Shown here piece after piece: positions 16,254-25,469 of a stretch of DNA of 50,826 nt. Origin of the DNA: Candidatus Poribacteria bacterium. GTDB lineage: Bacteria; Poribacteria; WGA-4E; WGA-3G. Under the pieces are notes generated by a model. The model made no database searches, had not been told where the DNA came from, and was given only the letters and a program-made list of their open reading frames with translations. Where the stretch lies: positions 1 through 50,826 of the forward strand of contig JAGFCB010000027.1 of the NCBI GenBank assembly GCA_022394775.1, written 5' to 3'. The stretch's first letter is position 1, and each line of letters opens with the position of its first letter. Made by a program: the position numbers and the translations under genes.

Positions 16254-18239
16254 ATGGAAACGTCAAGCAGGCTTACATTTCTCTTACACGCGATGCTGCT
16301 CATTCTCTTCAGCCTATCTGCACACGCGCAATTTGATGAAGTGAACTCCTTAGTTCAGGCGGGACGTTATACGGAAGCCAGTGATAAACTTGAAGGACTT
16401 GCCGAGTCCGCTAATGATATTGATGTCAAAAGCTGGTACTACCACCAAATCGGAGAAATCCATTATAACTACACCCATCAGTATAGCAGGGCTGCTGCGG
16501 CTTACGATAAAATCCTAAAACTGGAAAAAAAAGGGCTTGCCCCGCAGGAGCTCTACCTTGCGATCATCAAAAAAGGCGATGTCCACAGTCGCATGGGGAA
16601 TTACCAAGACGCTATCGAAACCTACGATAGACTCATTAAACTCGCCCCTGCCTCCCATTTCGTTCATAAGACTGGATTACAGAAAATTCGGGACATCAAT
16701 ACTGCCCTCAACGACCTTAGACAACAGCAACGCATCGCCATCCAATACAAAGGCAGGCCTCTTGGCATTATTGCCCAATTCCAGATCGCTGAACTCTATA
16801 GGAACCCATCGCAACTTAACCAACCCGAAAAGGCGATCTCAAAGTATGAGGAACTCTTAAAAGCACATCCAGAGGCGACCGTTGCCCCAGAAGCGAGATG
16901 GCGCATCGCAAATTTAAGGCATACTATTCTTAACCAATCCGCCTTAGCAATGGCAACGTATAGAAAAGTTGTTGACGATTACCCAACGAGCAACTTCGCT
17001 GCTGAGGCACTCTTCCAAATGGCAAACATCCATCGTACAGCTGAAAAATACTCGTTAGCGATCCCTGTGTTTGAGAAACTGAAACAGAAATATCCTAACT
17101 TCTGGAACATGCACGCCGTTCTCTATTGGACTGCGGTCTGTCACGAGAAAAACTTGAACTATCCGAAAGCGATTGAGGCTTTTGAAACGTTCCTTCATGC
17201 CTATCTGCCACAACTGGCACCTGAATATTTAGGGCAGATCTCGATGCACGATAAGAGTATATCTGAAGTGAAAGCGGAAATTGGTAAGAAAATTGGAGAA
17301 CTCTCCAAGCAGATGGCAGAAAAGGAATTAGAACGATTGAACACAGCACGCGCAAATAGAAGTTTCTCTAAAGCGTTAGATATCGCTCGAAATCTCATTG
17401 CCAGATCCCCGCATACCCCTCAAGCAGAGCAAGCCGCGGCACAACTTTCTACGCTTCAACACCTCACAGCGATTGAAAACTTACGTGAGCAACTTCAAGA
17501 CAACACCTTGACACTTCCAAACGCAGCACGCGCGCGATTGCAAATTGGCACGATCTATGAACGACAGCTGCAGGACTATCCCAAGGCTATTGAAGTATAT
17601 CAAGAAGTCTCAAAACATCATCCTGATTCAACCTACGCCGCTGAAGCACTTTATCGTAGTGGACTTGTTTATGCCAAGCAACTCTCTGCTCCTAATGAAG
17701 CACTCCACGTTTATAAAAGTGTCATCACCTCGCATCCCGATACTTTGCAAGCAATGATGGCAAATTTCCAGTTGGGTGAACTCTATAGAAAACTGAACCG
17801 CTCCAACGAAGCCTTGCAAGCCTATAAGATAACCATTGGTTATCCAGAACGCGATCGGTATCTCGCTGGCGGATATAAGGATAGTTTCGCCGATAGAGCG
17901 CAATTTCGCATTGGTCGTGTCCATTACGATGACAATCGTTACGACGAAGCACGCGCCGTATTTGAGGAGTTCATCCAGAACCGCATGCGGTCCCCACGTC
18001 TCGCTGCTGCACACGTTTATCTCGCCGCGATAAGTGAGAAACGTGCTGAAAATAGGCTCGCCATAGAATACTACAAAAATGCGGAGACCTTACTTAAACA
18101 CAATCCGGTCCAAATGACGATGCTCATAGAAGAGGCGGGCATGCTCGGCAACCTCCCAGCTACCGATGCTGATGCAGTAATGCAGTTCCTCGAAGCACAC
18201 ATAAAACGTCTCTCAACAGAAACAACAAAATCGGACTAA
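16254..18239 (+). CDS. Exported TPR-repeat protein
   Basis: 661 residues; residues 1-25 form a signal peptide (FLLHAMLLILFSLSAHAQ). The rest is a long solenoid of tetratricopeptide repeats of the YbgF/BamD type, for example QAGRYTEASDKLEGLAE, YPKAIEVYQEVSKHHPDSTYAAEALYRSGLVYAK and RYDEARAVFEEFIQN. Such proteins scaffold envelope complexes; no enzyme motif is present. It is third in the ECF sigma/anti-sigma operon and may take part in the signal sensed by the anti-sigma factor or be a regulon member. The segment ERLNTARANRSFSKALDIARNLIARSPHTPQAEQAAAQL is a second set of repeats. Confidence 0.87.
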   Translation: METSSRLTFLLHAMLLILFSLSAHAQFDEVNSLVQAGRYTEASDKLEGLAESANDIDVKSWYYHQIGEIHYNYTHQYSRAAAAYDKILKLEKKGLAPQELYLAIIKKGDVHSRMGNYQDAIETYDRLIKLAPASHFVHKTGLQKIRDINTALNDLRQQQRIAIQYKGRPLGIIAQFQIAELYRNPSQLNQPEKAISKYEELLKAHPEATVAPEARWRIANLRHTILNQSALAMATYRKVVDDYPTSNFAAEALFQMANIHRTAEKYSLAIPVFEKLKQKYPNFWNMHAVLYWTAVCHEKNLNYPKAIEAFETFLHAYLPQLAPEYLGQISMHDKSISEVKAEIGKKIGELSKQMAEKELERLNTARANRSFSKALDIARNLIARSPHTPQAEQAAAQLSTLQHLTAIENLREQLQDNTLTLPNAARARLQIGTIYERQLQDYPKAIEVYQEVSKHHPDSTYAAEALYRSGLVYAKQLSAPNEALHVYKSVITSHPDTLQAMMANFQLGELYRKLNRSNEALQAYKITIGYPERDRYLAGGYKDSFADRAQFRIGRVHYDDNRYDEARAVFEEFIQNRMRSPRLAAAHVYLAAISEKRAENRLAIEYYKNAETLLKHNPVQMTMLIEEAGMLGNLPATDADAVMQFLEAHIKRLSTETTKSD

Positions 18240-18285
18240 CTTTTCACAGTGCTCACAACTTATTGTTCTTGCGGCGGAAAACCTA

Positions 18286-19752
18286 TTAGGATGTTCCATC
18301 CAAACGCGCCAAGAGCGAAGAATCCAGCTGCACAGCATAAGGTGTTGCTTGTGTCAAACGCTTATGTGAATCGGGTAATTTTTCAAGTTCTGTGGTCGTC
18401 CGTGCCTGAATGTCACGCAGGTTTGGAAACTCATAGACTAATTCCCCATCTTGGATAATCGGTACAAGAAGCGGTTCCCCCTCAGAAACCTTTTCACCCC
18501 ATAGTGTTACCCAATCTTTAGCATAATTTCCAACAGTATCGGTTAAACGATAGATCTGCTTCTTGCCCGGTACCGTCGCCTTGGACGGTTCATCGAGCGA
18601 CTGTTTTCCGACAGGTCTGCCATCACTTTCCACTAACTTATAGACACCACCGAGTGCAGAGGTCCCACCTTCACCTGTCCGAGGGTTAAAGTTAGCACCC
18701 GTGGCAAGCCGCGTGCCAACCCCGAAACTGTCAATCGGTGCACCGTCTTCGAGCAAAGTGTCTATCTGAAATTCATCAAGATCATGGCTCGCGATAATTT
18801 GGACGTAATCAAGTCCTTCAGCGTCAAGGATACGACGCACCTGTTTACTGAGAGTCAAGAGATCCCCGCTGTCGAGTCGGACGGCGCGTAACCTTGCACC
18901 GCGCGTCGCCATCTCTTTCGCGACGATGCACGCGTTTCGCGCACCATCAAGCGTATCGTAGGTATCAATCAGGAGGGTTGTGTTATTCGGGAAGGCTGTA
19001 GCATAATCCCGAAACGCCGCTAACTCAGTAGGACGTTCGGAGACGAATTTATGTGCCATCGTGCCGACGTAAAGGATATCGAAATACCATCCTGCAAGCA
19101 CCAAAGATGTACCACTGGTACCACCAATAAAGGAGGCACGCGCAGCGAGAATACCTGCATCCCTGCCGTGTGCGCGTCGCGCCCCGAAGTCAAAAACGGG
19201 TTTACCTCGTGCGGCTTGCACGATCCGTGAGGCTTTCGTGGCAATCAGCGTCTGGAAATTCATCACACAGAGCAGATAGGTCTCAAAAAGCTGGACATCT
19301 CGCGATCTACCCGTGACGTTGATAATCGGTTCGTTGGGAAAAACAGGCGTACCTTCAGGAACAGCGAAAACAGAACCACCGAAACGGAAATCCTTCAGCG
19401 AAGCGAGGTAGTCAGCATGCAGATCGCCACGTTCTGCCAACCAGCTGAGCGTCGCATCTGTAAAACGCAAATTTAAGATGTAGTGAATGACCTGTTCCAA
19501 CCCAGCAGCGATAAGGTATTGTCCCTGTGGGATCTTGCGGACATAGTAATTCGCAGTGATAACAGCGTTATTTTCTCCATCGAAATCCGCCTGCCCCATC
19601 GTCAATTGATAGTAATCAACGAAGAGTGCCATCTCATCGACTGAAAGCAAAGCAGATATCGGGTGGAAGGTTGGAAGACTGGAGGAATGGGTGCCCACTC
19701 TTCCATCCTTCCTGTCTTCTATCTTTTCTGTCTTCCATCCAATGCCCTTCAT
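18286..19752 (-). CDS. pncB: Nicotinate phosphoribosyltransferase
   Basis: 488 residues in the longest frame. It converts nicotinate and PRPP to nicotinate mononucleotide for NAD salvage. Diagnostic segments are VDYYQLTMGQA, FDFGARRAHGRDAG, FIGGTSGTSLVLAGW, RLDSGDLLTLSKQVRRILD and SFGVGTRL. The start is uncertain. ATG 19752 overlaps the stop of the preceding gene as ATGA with GAGGGAG upstream, which suggests coupling. However, residues about 5-29 are encoded by a GGAAG-rich inverted repeat, and family members normally begin close to the VDYYQLTM motif; ATG 19632 (MALFVDYYQL) is an alternative. Confidence 0.93.
   Translation of the reverse strand: MKGIGWKTEKIEDRKDGRVGTHSSSLPTFHPISALLSVDEMALFVDYYQLTMGQADFDGENNAVITANYYVRKIPQGQYLIAAGLEQVIHYILNLRFTDATLSWLAERGDLHADYLASLKDFRFGGSVFAVPEGTPVFPNEPIINVTGRSRDVQLFETYLLCVMNFQTLIATKASRIVQAARGKPVFDFGARRAHGRDAGILAARASFIGGTSGTSLVLAGWYFDILYVGTMAHKFVSERPTELAAFRDYATAFPNNTTLLIDTYDTLDGARNACIVAKEMATRGARLRAVRLDSGDLLTLSKQVRRILDAEGLDYVQIIASHDLDEFQIDTLLEDGAPIDSFGVGTRLATGANFNPRTGEGGTSALGGVYKLVESDGRPVGKQSLDEPSKATVPGKKQIYRLTDTVGNYAKDWVTLWGEKVSEGEPLLVPIIQDGELVYEFPNLRDIQARTTTELEKLPDSHKRLTQATPYAVQLDSSLLARLDGTS
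19665..19740. repeat. GGAAG-rich inverted repeat inside pncB N-terminus
   Basis: GGAAGGTTGGAAGACTGGAG near 19665 faces CTCTTCCATCCTTCC near 19696, followed by TCTTCTATC/TCTTCCATCC. It is translated as a low-complexity N-terminal extension of the phosphoribosyltransferase or forms its leader. Confidence 0.55.
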
Positions 19753-22088
19753 AGACCGGCTCCCTCAGTAATAATGAGCTTTTGATTGACAGATAAATTC
19801 CGATGCGTATCCACCTGACCGGAGGGCCAGACGATTTCAAGCGTGTCAATTTTAGTATGGGTTCCGAGACCGATTTCAAGAGGTAGGCTATTCGTTGAAC
19901 CAAAACCGCATCCACCGCTAACTTCCCTGTAGACCAGGTTATCACCAATCCGCAAAGTCACCTTAGCCCCAATACCGTCTCGATTACTCTTAACCCCGAC
20001 CAGTTTTAAGTTAATCCAGTTGTTCCCGGCACCGGTATTTTGGTAGAAGAGATTGTGCCACTGATCCCCGATAAACGCACCGCCGACAGGCACGTAGATA
20101 TCAACATCGCCATCAGCATCAATATCGCCGAAAGTTACGCCGTGCCCCTTTCCGATGTTGCCTAACCCCAACGTGAAAGTCGCATCAGTAAAAGTGCCGT
20201 CACCGTTGTTGCGAAAGAGCGCGTCGCGTTCGAGTCTGCCCATCTGCGGTGCACCTGTAGCGAGATAAATATCCAGATAACCATCGCTATCAATATCACC
20301 GAAGTTTGCCCCCATCGCCCCAAAGGCATGATAGAGTCCTGATTCACGGGTGACATCAGTAAAAGTGCCGTCACCATTATTGCGGTAAAGTACTTGGCGG
20401 TCCCCATTGTGCGGTGCAGTCCCAGTAATTTGCCCTGCGATAAAGGCTTGGAATGAACCCGAATTCGAGATAAAGATGTCCAAATCCGCATCATTGTCTA
20501 CATCTAAAAAGAAGGTAACAAAGGCATCGGTAACAGGGATATTCATGCCGGTTGTTGGCGTGACATCGGTGAACGTACCATCACCGTTGTTGCGATACAG
20601 GACATTGGACTGCCCAAAGTTAACGACATGCAGATCAATATACCCGTCCTTATCGTAATCCCCCCAAGCCGTTCCGAGCGAATTGCCAGTATTCGCGACC
20701 CCCGCACTTTCAGCGGTATTGGTAAAGGTGCCATCACCGTTATTACGATATAAGACATTGGCAGCACCATCGCCGATAACGCCGTCCGCGATGTAGAGGT
20801 CGAGGTAGCCATCGTTGTCGTAATCCGCCCAAGCCGCACAAAAACTACTCTGCGGGTCAGCGACCCCTGCGGTGTGTGTGAGGTCCGTGAACGTGCCATC
20901 ACCATTGTTGTGGTAGAGCGTATTTTCCGCCGCACCCGACCACCCCCCACGGGTGATATAGAGGTCAAGATAACCGTCGTTGTCATAATCCGCAAACAGT
21001 GATCCCCAACCGCCTCTCGGATCAGCGATGCCTGCTTGTTCTGCAGTATTAGTGAACGTGCCATCACCGTTATTACGATACAACGCGTGCGGTTGGTAAG
21101 TGCCGACTGCGACGATATCCAGATCGCCGTCATTATCGTAATCTCCCCATGCGCTACCACGTCCACCGTCAACTTTGTCCATCTTTAAATCGGGGGCAAC
21201 ATCAATAAATTGGCTATCGGCTATCGGCTTTCGACGGTCAGCAAGAGAATCTTTTTGCTGACGGCTGACGGCTATTTTGAATTCCTCTGGTAATTCTTCG
21301 GGGTATCCACCGAGTTTGCCATAAGCCGTCCACAGGTTCCATAGCGTTTCAGGGTCCCGGGGTTTGAGGCGGAGCGATTCTTTGAAATTCGTCACAGCCT
21401 CTTCAAGGTTCCCGTGTCGGAGATGGTAGACCCCGAGGTAATAGTATGCCCCGGAGTGGCGACGGTAATTTTGGATGATATTCTCAAATCGCTCAGCGGC
21501 TTTGTCGGCTTCACCCAAACGGAATTCCGCCAAACCGAGTTGAAGCATGGCTTCTGGATTGTTCGGTTCAATCTCGAGAACCTTCTCAAATTGACGTTTG
21601 GATGCCGAGAGATCAGGCACGAGCATCTGTTGCGGCGCGCCTAAGAAATAACCCAACCGAATGCGTGCGTTGGTATCATCCGGATTCACCTCCAGCGCAC
21701 GGGTGAGCGCAACAGTAGAATCAGAAAATCGTTGTTGGTAACTGAAAACCTGCGCTAATGTCAGATACGCCCTTGAGAGTCTATCCTTTGCTTCAGGTGC
21801 CTGATTGAGGAGTCCTATTAACATCTGTAATTCCACCTCAGCGGGCGCGAATTTTTGCTGTCTGATGTAGGTCCGCGCGAGCTGCATTCGAGCATGGTGT
21901 GCGTTAGCATTCATCTGTAAGCACGTTTGAAACGCTTGCTCCGCTTCGGCGAAGTCGCGCCTGTCTAAAGCATCAATACCGCGCTGATACTGCGCAGCCA
22001 ATTGAGGATCCATCTTATCTGGCGGTGTATCCGCATCGCAACCGATAATGATGAGGAGAATCAGGGGAAAAAAATAAAGTTTTCGCAT
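19749..22088 (-). CDS. TPR plus FG-GAP/VCBS and ASPIC/UnbV lipoprotein
   Basis: 779 residues. The N-terminus MRKLYFFPLILLIIIGCDAD has a lipobox (IIGC), so it is probably lipidated and exported. Residues about 30-270 hold tetratricopeptide repeats (for example AEQAFQTCLQMNANAHHARMQLAR, AYYYLGVYHLRHGNLEEAVTNFKESLRL). About 300-690 are VCBS blades with DYDNDGDLDIVAVG-type calcium loops and YRNNGDGTFTDVT turns. About 700-775 is ASPIC/UnbV (VKSNRDGIGAKVTLRIG, LEIGLGTHTKIDTLEIVWPSG). The linker around 271-293 (SRQQKDSLADRRKPIADSQ) is encoded by a copy of an intergenic-type repeat. The stop overlaps the pncB start. Confidence 0.92.
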   Translation of the reverse strand: MRKLYFFPLILLIIIGCDADTPPDKMDPQLAAQYQRGIDALDRRDFAEAEQAFQTCLQMNANAHHARMQLARTYIRQQKFAPAEVELQMLIGLLNQAPEAKDRLSRAYLTLAQVFSYQQRFSDSTVALTRALEVNPDDTNARIRLGYFLGAPQQMLVPDLSASKRQFEKVLEIEPNNPEAMLQLGLAEFRLGEADKAAERFENIIQNYRRHSGAYYYLGVYHLRHGNLEEAVTNFKESLRLKPRDPETLWNLWTAYGKLGGYPEELPEEFKIAVSRQQKDSLADRRKPIADSQFIDVAPDLKMDKVDGGRGSAWGDYDNDGDLDIVAVGTYQPHALYRNNGDGTFTNTAEQAGIADPRGGWGSLFADYDNDGYLDLYITRGGWSGAAENTLYHNNGDGTFTDLTHTAGVADPQSSFCAAWADYDNDGYLDLYIADGVIGDGAANVLYRNNGDGTFTNTAESAGVANTGNSLGTAWGDYDKDGYIDLHVVNFGQSNVLYRNNGDGTFTDVTPTTGMNIPVTDAFVTFFLDVDNDADLDIFISNSGSFQAFIAGQITGTAPHNGDRQVLYRNNGDGTFTDVTRESGLYHAFGAMGANFGDIDSDGYLDIYLATGAPQMGRLERDALFRNNGDGTFTDATFTLGLGNIGKGHGVTFGDIDADGDVDIYVPVGGAFIGDQWHNLFYQNTGAGNNWINLKLVGVKSNRDGIGAKVTLRIGDNLVYREVSGGCGFGSTNSLPLEIGLGTHTKIDTLEIVWPSGQVDTHRNLSVNQKLIITEGAGL
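21211..21275. repeat. Hairpin repeat of the GGCTATCGGC/GTCAGCAA family inside a CDS
   Basis: GGCTATCGGCTATCGGC followed by inverted arms GTCAGCAA (21237-21244) and TTGCTGAC (21255-21262), then GGCTGACGGCT. Very similar words occur between genes at 28247, 42528 and 48263. Here it forms the linker between TPR and propeller domains without breaking the frame. Confidence 0.6.
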
Positions 22089-22101
22089 AATGGTTATTAG
22101 T

Positions 22102-22157
22102 TTTGACCAACAACTCGCGCCTTAACAAAAGTATCTGTAGACGAGTTGTTGGTCAAA
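22102..22157. repeat. 16-bp perfect inverted repeat between lipoprotein genes
   Basis: TTTGACCAACAACTCG (22102-22117) and CGAGTTGTTGGTCAAA (22142-22157) are perfect complements with a 24-base spacer. A homologous hairpin with a compensated base pair lies at 30833-30889. It is flanked by a second repeat ending in AACTGATAACTAT. Confidence 0.8.
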
Positions 22158-22233
22158 GTTATCGGTTAAAGAGGACGCTTGTGGCAGTAACAGAAAATGT
22201 TCTCAACACCAGTTCTTAACTGAAAACTGATAA

Positions 22234-23628
22234 CTATTCCCCCGCCAATCTCGCCTTCAACGCTTCTTTCTGAACGGGTTGTGTCAAATCCATGAGATAG
22301 ATTCGCATGTGATCCGAACGGTCAGAGCTAAATACTAACTTTTTTCCGTCTTGCGAGAGACTGGGCTCAAAATGTGCGCCGATGTAGTTTGTGAGCTGAG
22401 TTTTGTTCCTACTGTCAATATCCATCATCCAGAGTGTATAATGACTATGGGCATTTGACACATAGATAATCCGTTTACCATCTGGGCTGAAGATTGGGTG
22501 ATAATGGCTGGCATTTGAAAAGGTCAACTGCTTTGGCGTGCCACCTGTTGCCTTAACAGTGAAAATCTGATAGATGTCCGCCACCATAGCCGTGTAAGCG
22601 ATCTGCTTCCCGTTTGGAGACCATGTGGGATGTCCATCATCTACATCATTATGCGTCAGCTGCATCCTATTGGTGCCATCAATATTAATGACATAGATTT
22701 CCAATGTGTCGTTATTCTCAGTACTCCCCGGCGTACCCGCGGCTTCCTGTATCGGTGCCTTAGACTCAAAAGCAATTTTTTGTCCGTCAGGTGAAAAAAC
22801 GGGTGCGCGATCCGCCCCATCTGCGTCAACCAGCGGACGCTGGTTCCGACCATCAACGTCCATGAGGTAGATAGATGCGCGACTCGGATCCGAACCACTC
22901 GCTTGGACAGGCGGGAGCATCATACCACCGCGCGTCCGTTCTGTAACGAAGGCAATCGATTTCCCGTCTGGCGAAAAAGCGGGCATGTATTCGTCAAGTT
23001 CATCGGTATGTGTGAGTTGTCGTAATGAGCGATCGGCGAGATCCATGAGATATAATTCGGCGTTCTGGAGACGGTTCGATGCGAAAACGACCGACTTTCC
23101 ATCGGGTGAAATTGCCGGACTATAATCATCATTGTACTTCGCAGTAAACGTCATGATATTCCCTTTCTCGGTAAAGGTCTGTTCATAATCGTCGCTGCCT
23201 TCCGTCCGGAGACGTTGAACGTGGTAAGCATCGCCAGTGAGTCCTGCTAATTGAAGGAGAATCTCTTTTTTTGGAGAACCGATTAAGAGACTTTGAAACT
23301 GAACAAGCGCGAGGGAACGGTCATTGTTGTGCCAATAGACGCGCCCGAGTGCAAGTGTGATTTCTGCACGTTTGGGAGCCAACTTTGCTGCACTTCTGAA
23401 GGCGTTACTGGCTTGCGTCGTATCGCCTAATCCTTCATACACCAAACCGAGTTGATAGTAAGCCTCCGCATTGGAAGAATTCTGCTTAAGTGCCGTCTCA
23501 AACTGCTGAATGGCAGCAGCCGTGTCGCCCGTTTCAAGAAATGCTTTGCCGCGCTTAATTGTAGCATCCTCGCCGCACGCGATCAGAATTAAAAATATAG
23601 AAATGAGTAAATAGAAACGGGTGTTCAT
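22234..23628 (-). CDS. TolB-like (PD40) propeller lipoprotein with TPR
   Basis: 464 residues. Signal and lipobox: YLLISIFLILIACGED (LIAC), so a probable envelope lipoprotein. Residues about 25-115 are tetratricopeptide repeats (AIQQFETALKQNSSNAEAYYQLGLVYEGLGD). From about 160 onward come six WD40-like PD40 repeats as in TolB: YSPAISPDGKSVVFASNR, YMPAFSPDGKSIAFVTER, RAPVFSPDGQKIAFES, GHPTWSPNGKQIAYTA, YHPIFSPDGKRIIYVS and FEPSLSQDGKKLVFSS. Likely a protein-protein scaffold at the membrane. It lies in the same direction as two VCBS/UnbV genes and could share their transcript; no Tol/Pal genes are nearby. Confidence 0.9.
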   Translation of the reverse strand: MNTRFYLLISIFLILIACGEDATIKRGKAFLETGDTAAAIQQFETALKQNSSNAEAYYQLGLVYEGLGDTTQASNAFRSAAKLAPKRAEITLALGRVYWHNNDRSLALVQFQSLLIGSPKKEILLQLAGLTGDAYHVQRLRTEGSDDYEQTFTEKGNIMTFTAKYNDDYSPAISPDGKSVVFASNRLQNAELYLMDLADRSLRQLTHTDELDEYMPAFSPDGKSIAFVTERTRGGMMLPPVQASGSDPSRASIYLMDVDGRNQRPLVDADGADRAPVFSPDGQKIAFESKAPIQEAAGTPGSTENNDTLEIYVINIDGTNRMQLTHNDVDDGHPTWSPNGKQIAYTAMVADIYQIFTVKATGGTPKQLTFSNASHYHPIFSPDGKRIIYVSNAHSHYTLWMMDIDSRNKTQLTNYIGAHFEPSLSQDGKKLVFSSDRSDHMRIYLMDLTQPVQKEALKARLAGE

Positions 23629-23714
23629 TGTAACATTCTCATTGGGTTTGGAGGGTCAAAAGCGTGAAAAGAGTAGATATTTCGCTATCCTTCCATCTTT
23701 CGAGTCCACGGTTC

Positions 23715-25469
23715 TTATTCAAACGACAGTGCTTTGCTTTCTTGCGTCACCCGGATTCGCTGATTTGCTGGCACATTATACTGTGCTTGTGCCTCTCCAT
23801 TCGACCATATAACCTGCAAAGTCTCAATCTGTGTAGCGTTTTCAATGCCGAATTCAACAACCAAACTGTTAGAGGACATATAACTGTCCCCGGCGTAAAT
23901 CTCCCGTATCTGTGTCCGATCCGCTGTTTTGAGTTGAATCTTCGCGCCGATAGCATTTCGGTTCTCGTCCGTTCCAACCAATTCGACGTGGAGCCAATTG
24001 TTGCGATTTCCGCCATCATTGCGCAATAAAGTCGGTGGCGCGTGGTTGTTAACAATAAAAATATCGACATCGCCATCATTGTCATAATCTCCAAATGCAG
24101 CACCGCGCCCTACACGTATCGGGAGCACTGTGATTCCGCTGCTGTCGCTAACATCGGTGAAAGTGCCATCGCCATCGTTGCGATACAAAGCATCCGCTTG
24201 TGGAATGAGTACTTCTGGATTTTCCAGTTCTTGGAAGGTACTCCCATTCGTAACGAAGATGTCCAAATCACCATCGTTATCATAGTCAAAGAGTGCTGTG
24301 CCCCATCCGATCTGTTTGATCCCCGCCTCAGCCAGCATTGCAGAATAGGATTCATCAACAAATCTGATATGTTTAAACGACAGCGCTTCGCTTTCGCTCG
24401 GCGCGTCCTCTTTCAAAAGATTTCTGTAAAGCGCGTTTTCTTCATCAACCCAGTGGCTGATAAAGAGATCGGTATCACCATCGCCATCATAATCGCCAGC
24501 AGAGAGTCCCATAGAACCCCGAAAATCCGCTGCCCACGATTCATCACTCACATCGGTGAAAGTGCCATCACCATCATTACGATACATATAGTTCACAGAG
24601 GTATCATTCGCAACATACAGATCCAAGTCGTTATCATTATCAAAATCGCTGAAGAGGCACTGCATGCTTCTACCGCCCGGTGCGGCTATCTCTATTTCAG
24701 CAGTGACATCCGTAAAGGTACCGTTTCCGTTATTACGATAGAAGACGTTATCTTGCGGTTCAAAGACATGCGGGTTCAGAGCACTCGGCACAGGTTTACC
24801 GGATTGTAAGGACTCCTCCTGCATCTGTTCAAGTTTATCCAAATCATAGGTGACATAGTTGCAAACGTAGAGATCCAAGTCATTATCGCCATCAACATCC
24901 GCGAAAGCGGCACCCGTGCTCCATAATTCACAATCGACACCAGCCGTTTCCGTAACATCACGGAAGGTGCCGTCGCCGTTGTTGCGATAGAGGACGTTCG
25001 CGCCATAATTCGTTACATAAAGGTCAATATTGCCGTCGCCATCGTAATCTGCGAAGACACACCCCATACCGTATCCACGATGCCCAACACCTGCGGTATG
25101 CGTTATGTCCGTAAACGTACCATCGCCGTTGTTACGATAGAGCACATTTGTTTTGCTATTGGGACTGACATCTTGTGTAAGTGAATGAGGAATATTGACA
25201 ATATAGAGGTCGATGTCGCCATCGTTGTCTATATCAGCAAAACCGGCACCAGAGCCCATGTCTTCGGGGAGTAGACTCGAACGGGTTCCACTTGAATGCT
25301 GAAAATGGATACCGGCTTCGTTTGTGACATCGGTAAAAGTAACCGCATTGACAGTAATGGATGTGAGAATAAAAACTGCGAATACTGCAACGGTTTTTGA
25401 GAAAAAAAGAGATATAGCTTGTAATGAAATGGAAAGCGGGTATACGGAGTTGAAACTGAAAACCACCAA
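23715..25469 (-). CDS. FG-GAP/VCBS repeat protein with ASPIC/UnbV C-terminus
   Basis: 584 residues. An N-terminal hydrophobic stretch (VAVFAVFILTSITVNA, about 28-43) is the signal peptide. Blades carry DIDNDGDIDLYIVN, DYDGDGNIDLYVTN and similar calcium loops; ASPIC/UnbV is near 490-570 (DENRNAIGAKIQLKTADRTQIREIYAGDSYMSSNS). The start is TTG 25469 or the adjacent GTG 25466, both after GAGG. Three repeat insertions shape the gene: its first 20 codons lie antisense to the leader repeat at 25413-25505, an internal ESEALSFK comes from a 24-bp repeat at 24372, and its last codons (ESKALSFE-stop) come from another copy at 23718. Confidence 0.9.
   Translation of the reverse strand: MVVFSFNSVYPLSISLQAISLFFSKTVAVFAVFILTSITVNAVTFTDVTNEAGIHFQHSSGTRSSLLPEDMGSGAGFADIDNDGDIDLYIVNIPHSLTQDVSPNSKTNVLYRNNGDGTFTDITHTAGVGHRGYGMGCVFADYDGDGNIDLYVTNYGANVLYRNNGDGTFRDVTETAGVDCELWSTGAAFADVDGDNDLDLYVCNYVTYDLDKLEQMQEESLQSGKPVPSALNPHVFEPQDNVFYRNNGNGTFTDVTAEIEIAAPGGRSMQCLFSDFDNDNDLDLYVANDTSVNYMYRNDGDGTFTDVSDESWAADFRGSMGLSAGDYDGDGDTDLFISHWVDEENALYRNLLKEDAPSESEALSFKHIRFVDESYSAMLAEAGIKQIGWGTALFDYDNDGDLDIFVTNGSTFQELENPEVLIPQADALYRNDGDGTFTDVSDSSGITVLPIRVGRGAAFGDYDNDGDVDIFIVNNHAPPTLLRNDGGNRNNWLHVELVGTDENRNAIGAKIQLKTADRTQIREIYAGDSYMSSNSLVVEFGIENATQIETLQVIWSNGEAQAQYNVPANQRIRVTQESKALSFE
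23718..23741 (+). repeat. 24-bp dispersed repeat at a C-terminus
   Basis: A copy with two differences (TTCAAA start, GCTTTGCTTT). Read on the minus strand it encodes ESKALSFE, the final residues of the VCBS/UnbV protein, directly before its TAA stop. Confidence 0.8.
24372..24395 (+). repeat. 24-bp dispersed repeat, in frame in VCBS gene
   Basis: Full copy of the family. On the coding (minus) strand it is translated ESEALSFK within the loop between two propeller blades. It keeps the frame because it is 24 bases long and has no stop in this phase. Confidence 0.85.

Noticed and set aside
20543..21172. 209-codon frame on the - strand
   Set aside because: A shifted frame of the VCBS repeats in the 779-residue lipoprotein; periodic composition comes from the repeat DNA.
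24042..24809. 255-codon open frame on the + strand
   Set aside because: Antisense to the VCBS gene; the isoleucine-rich pattern arises from the reverse complement of the repeated aspartate/asparagine calcium loops.
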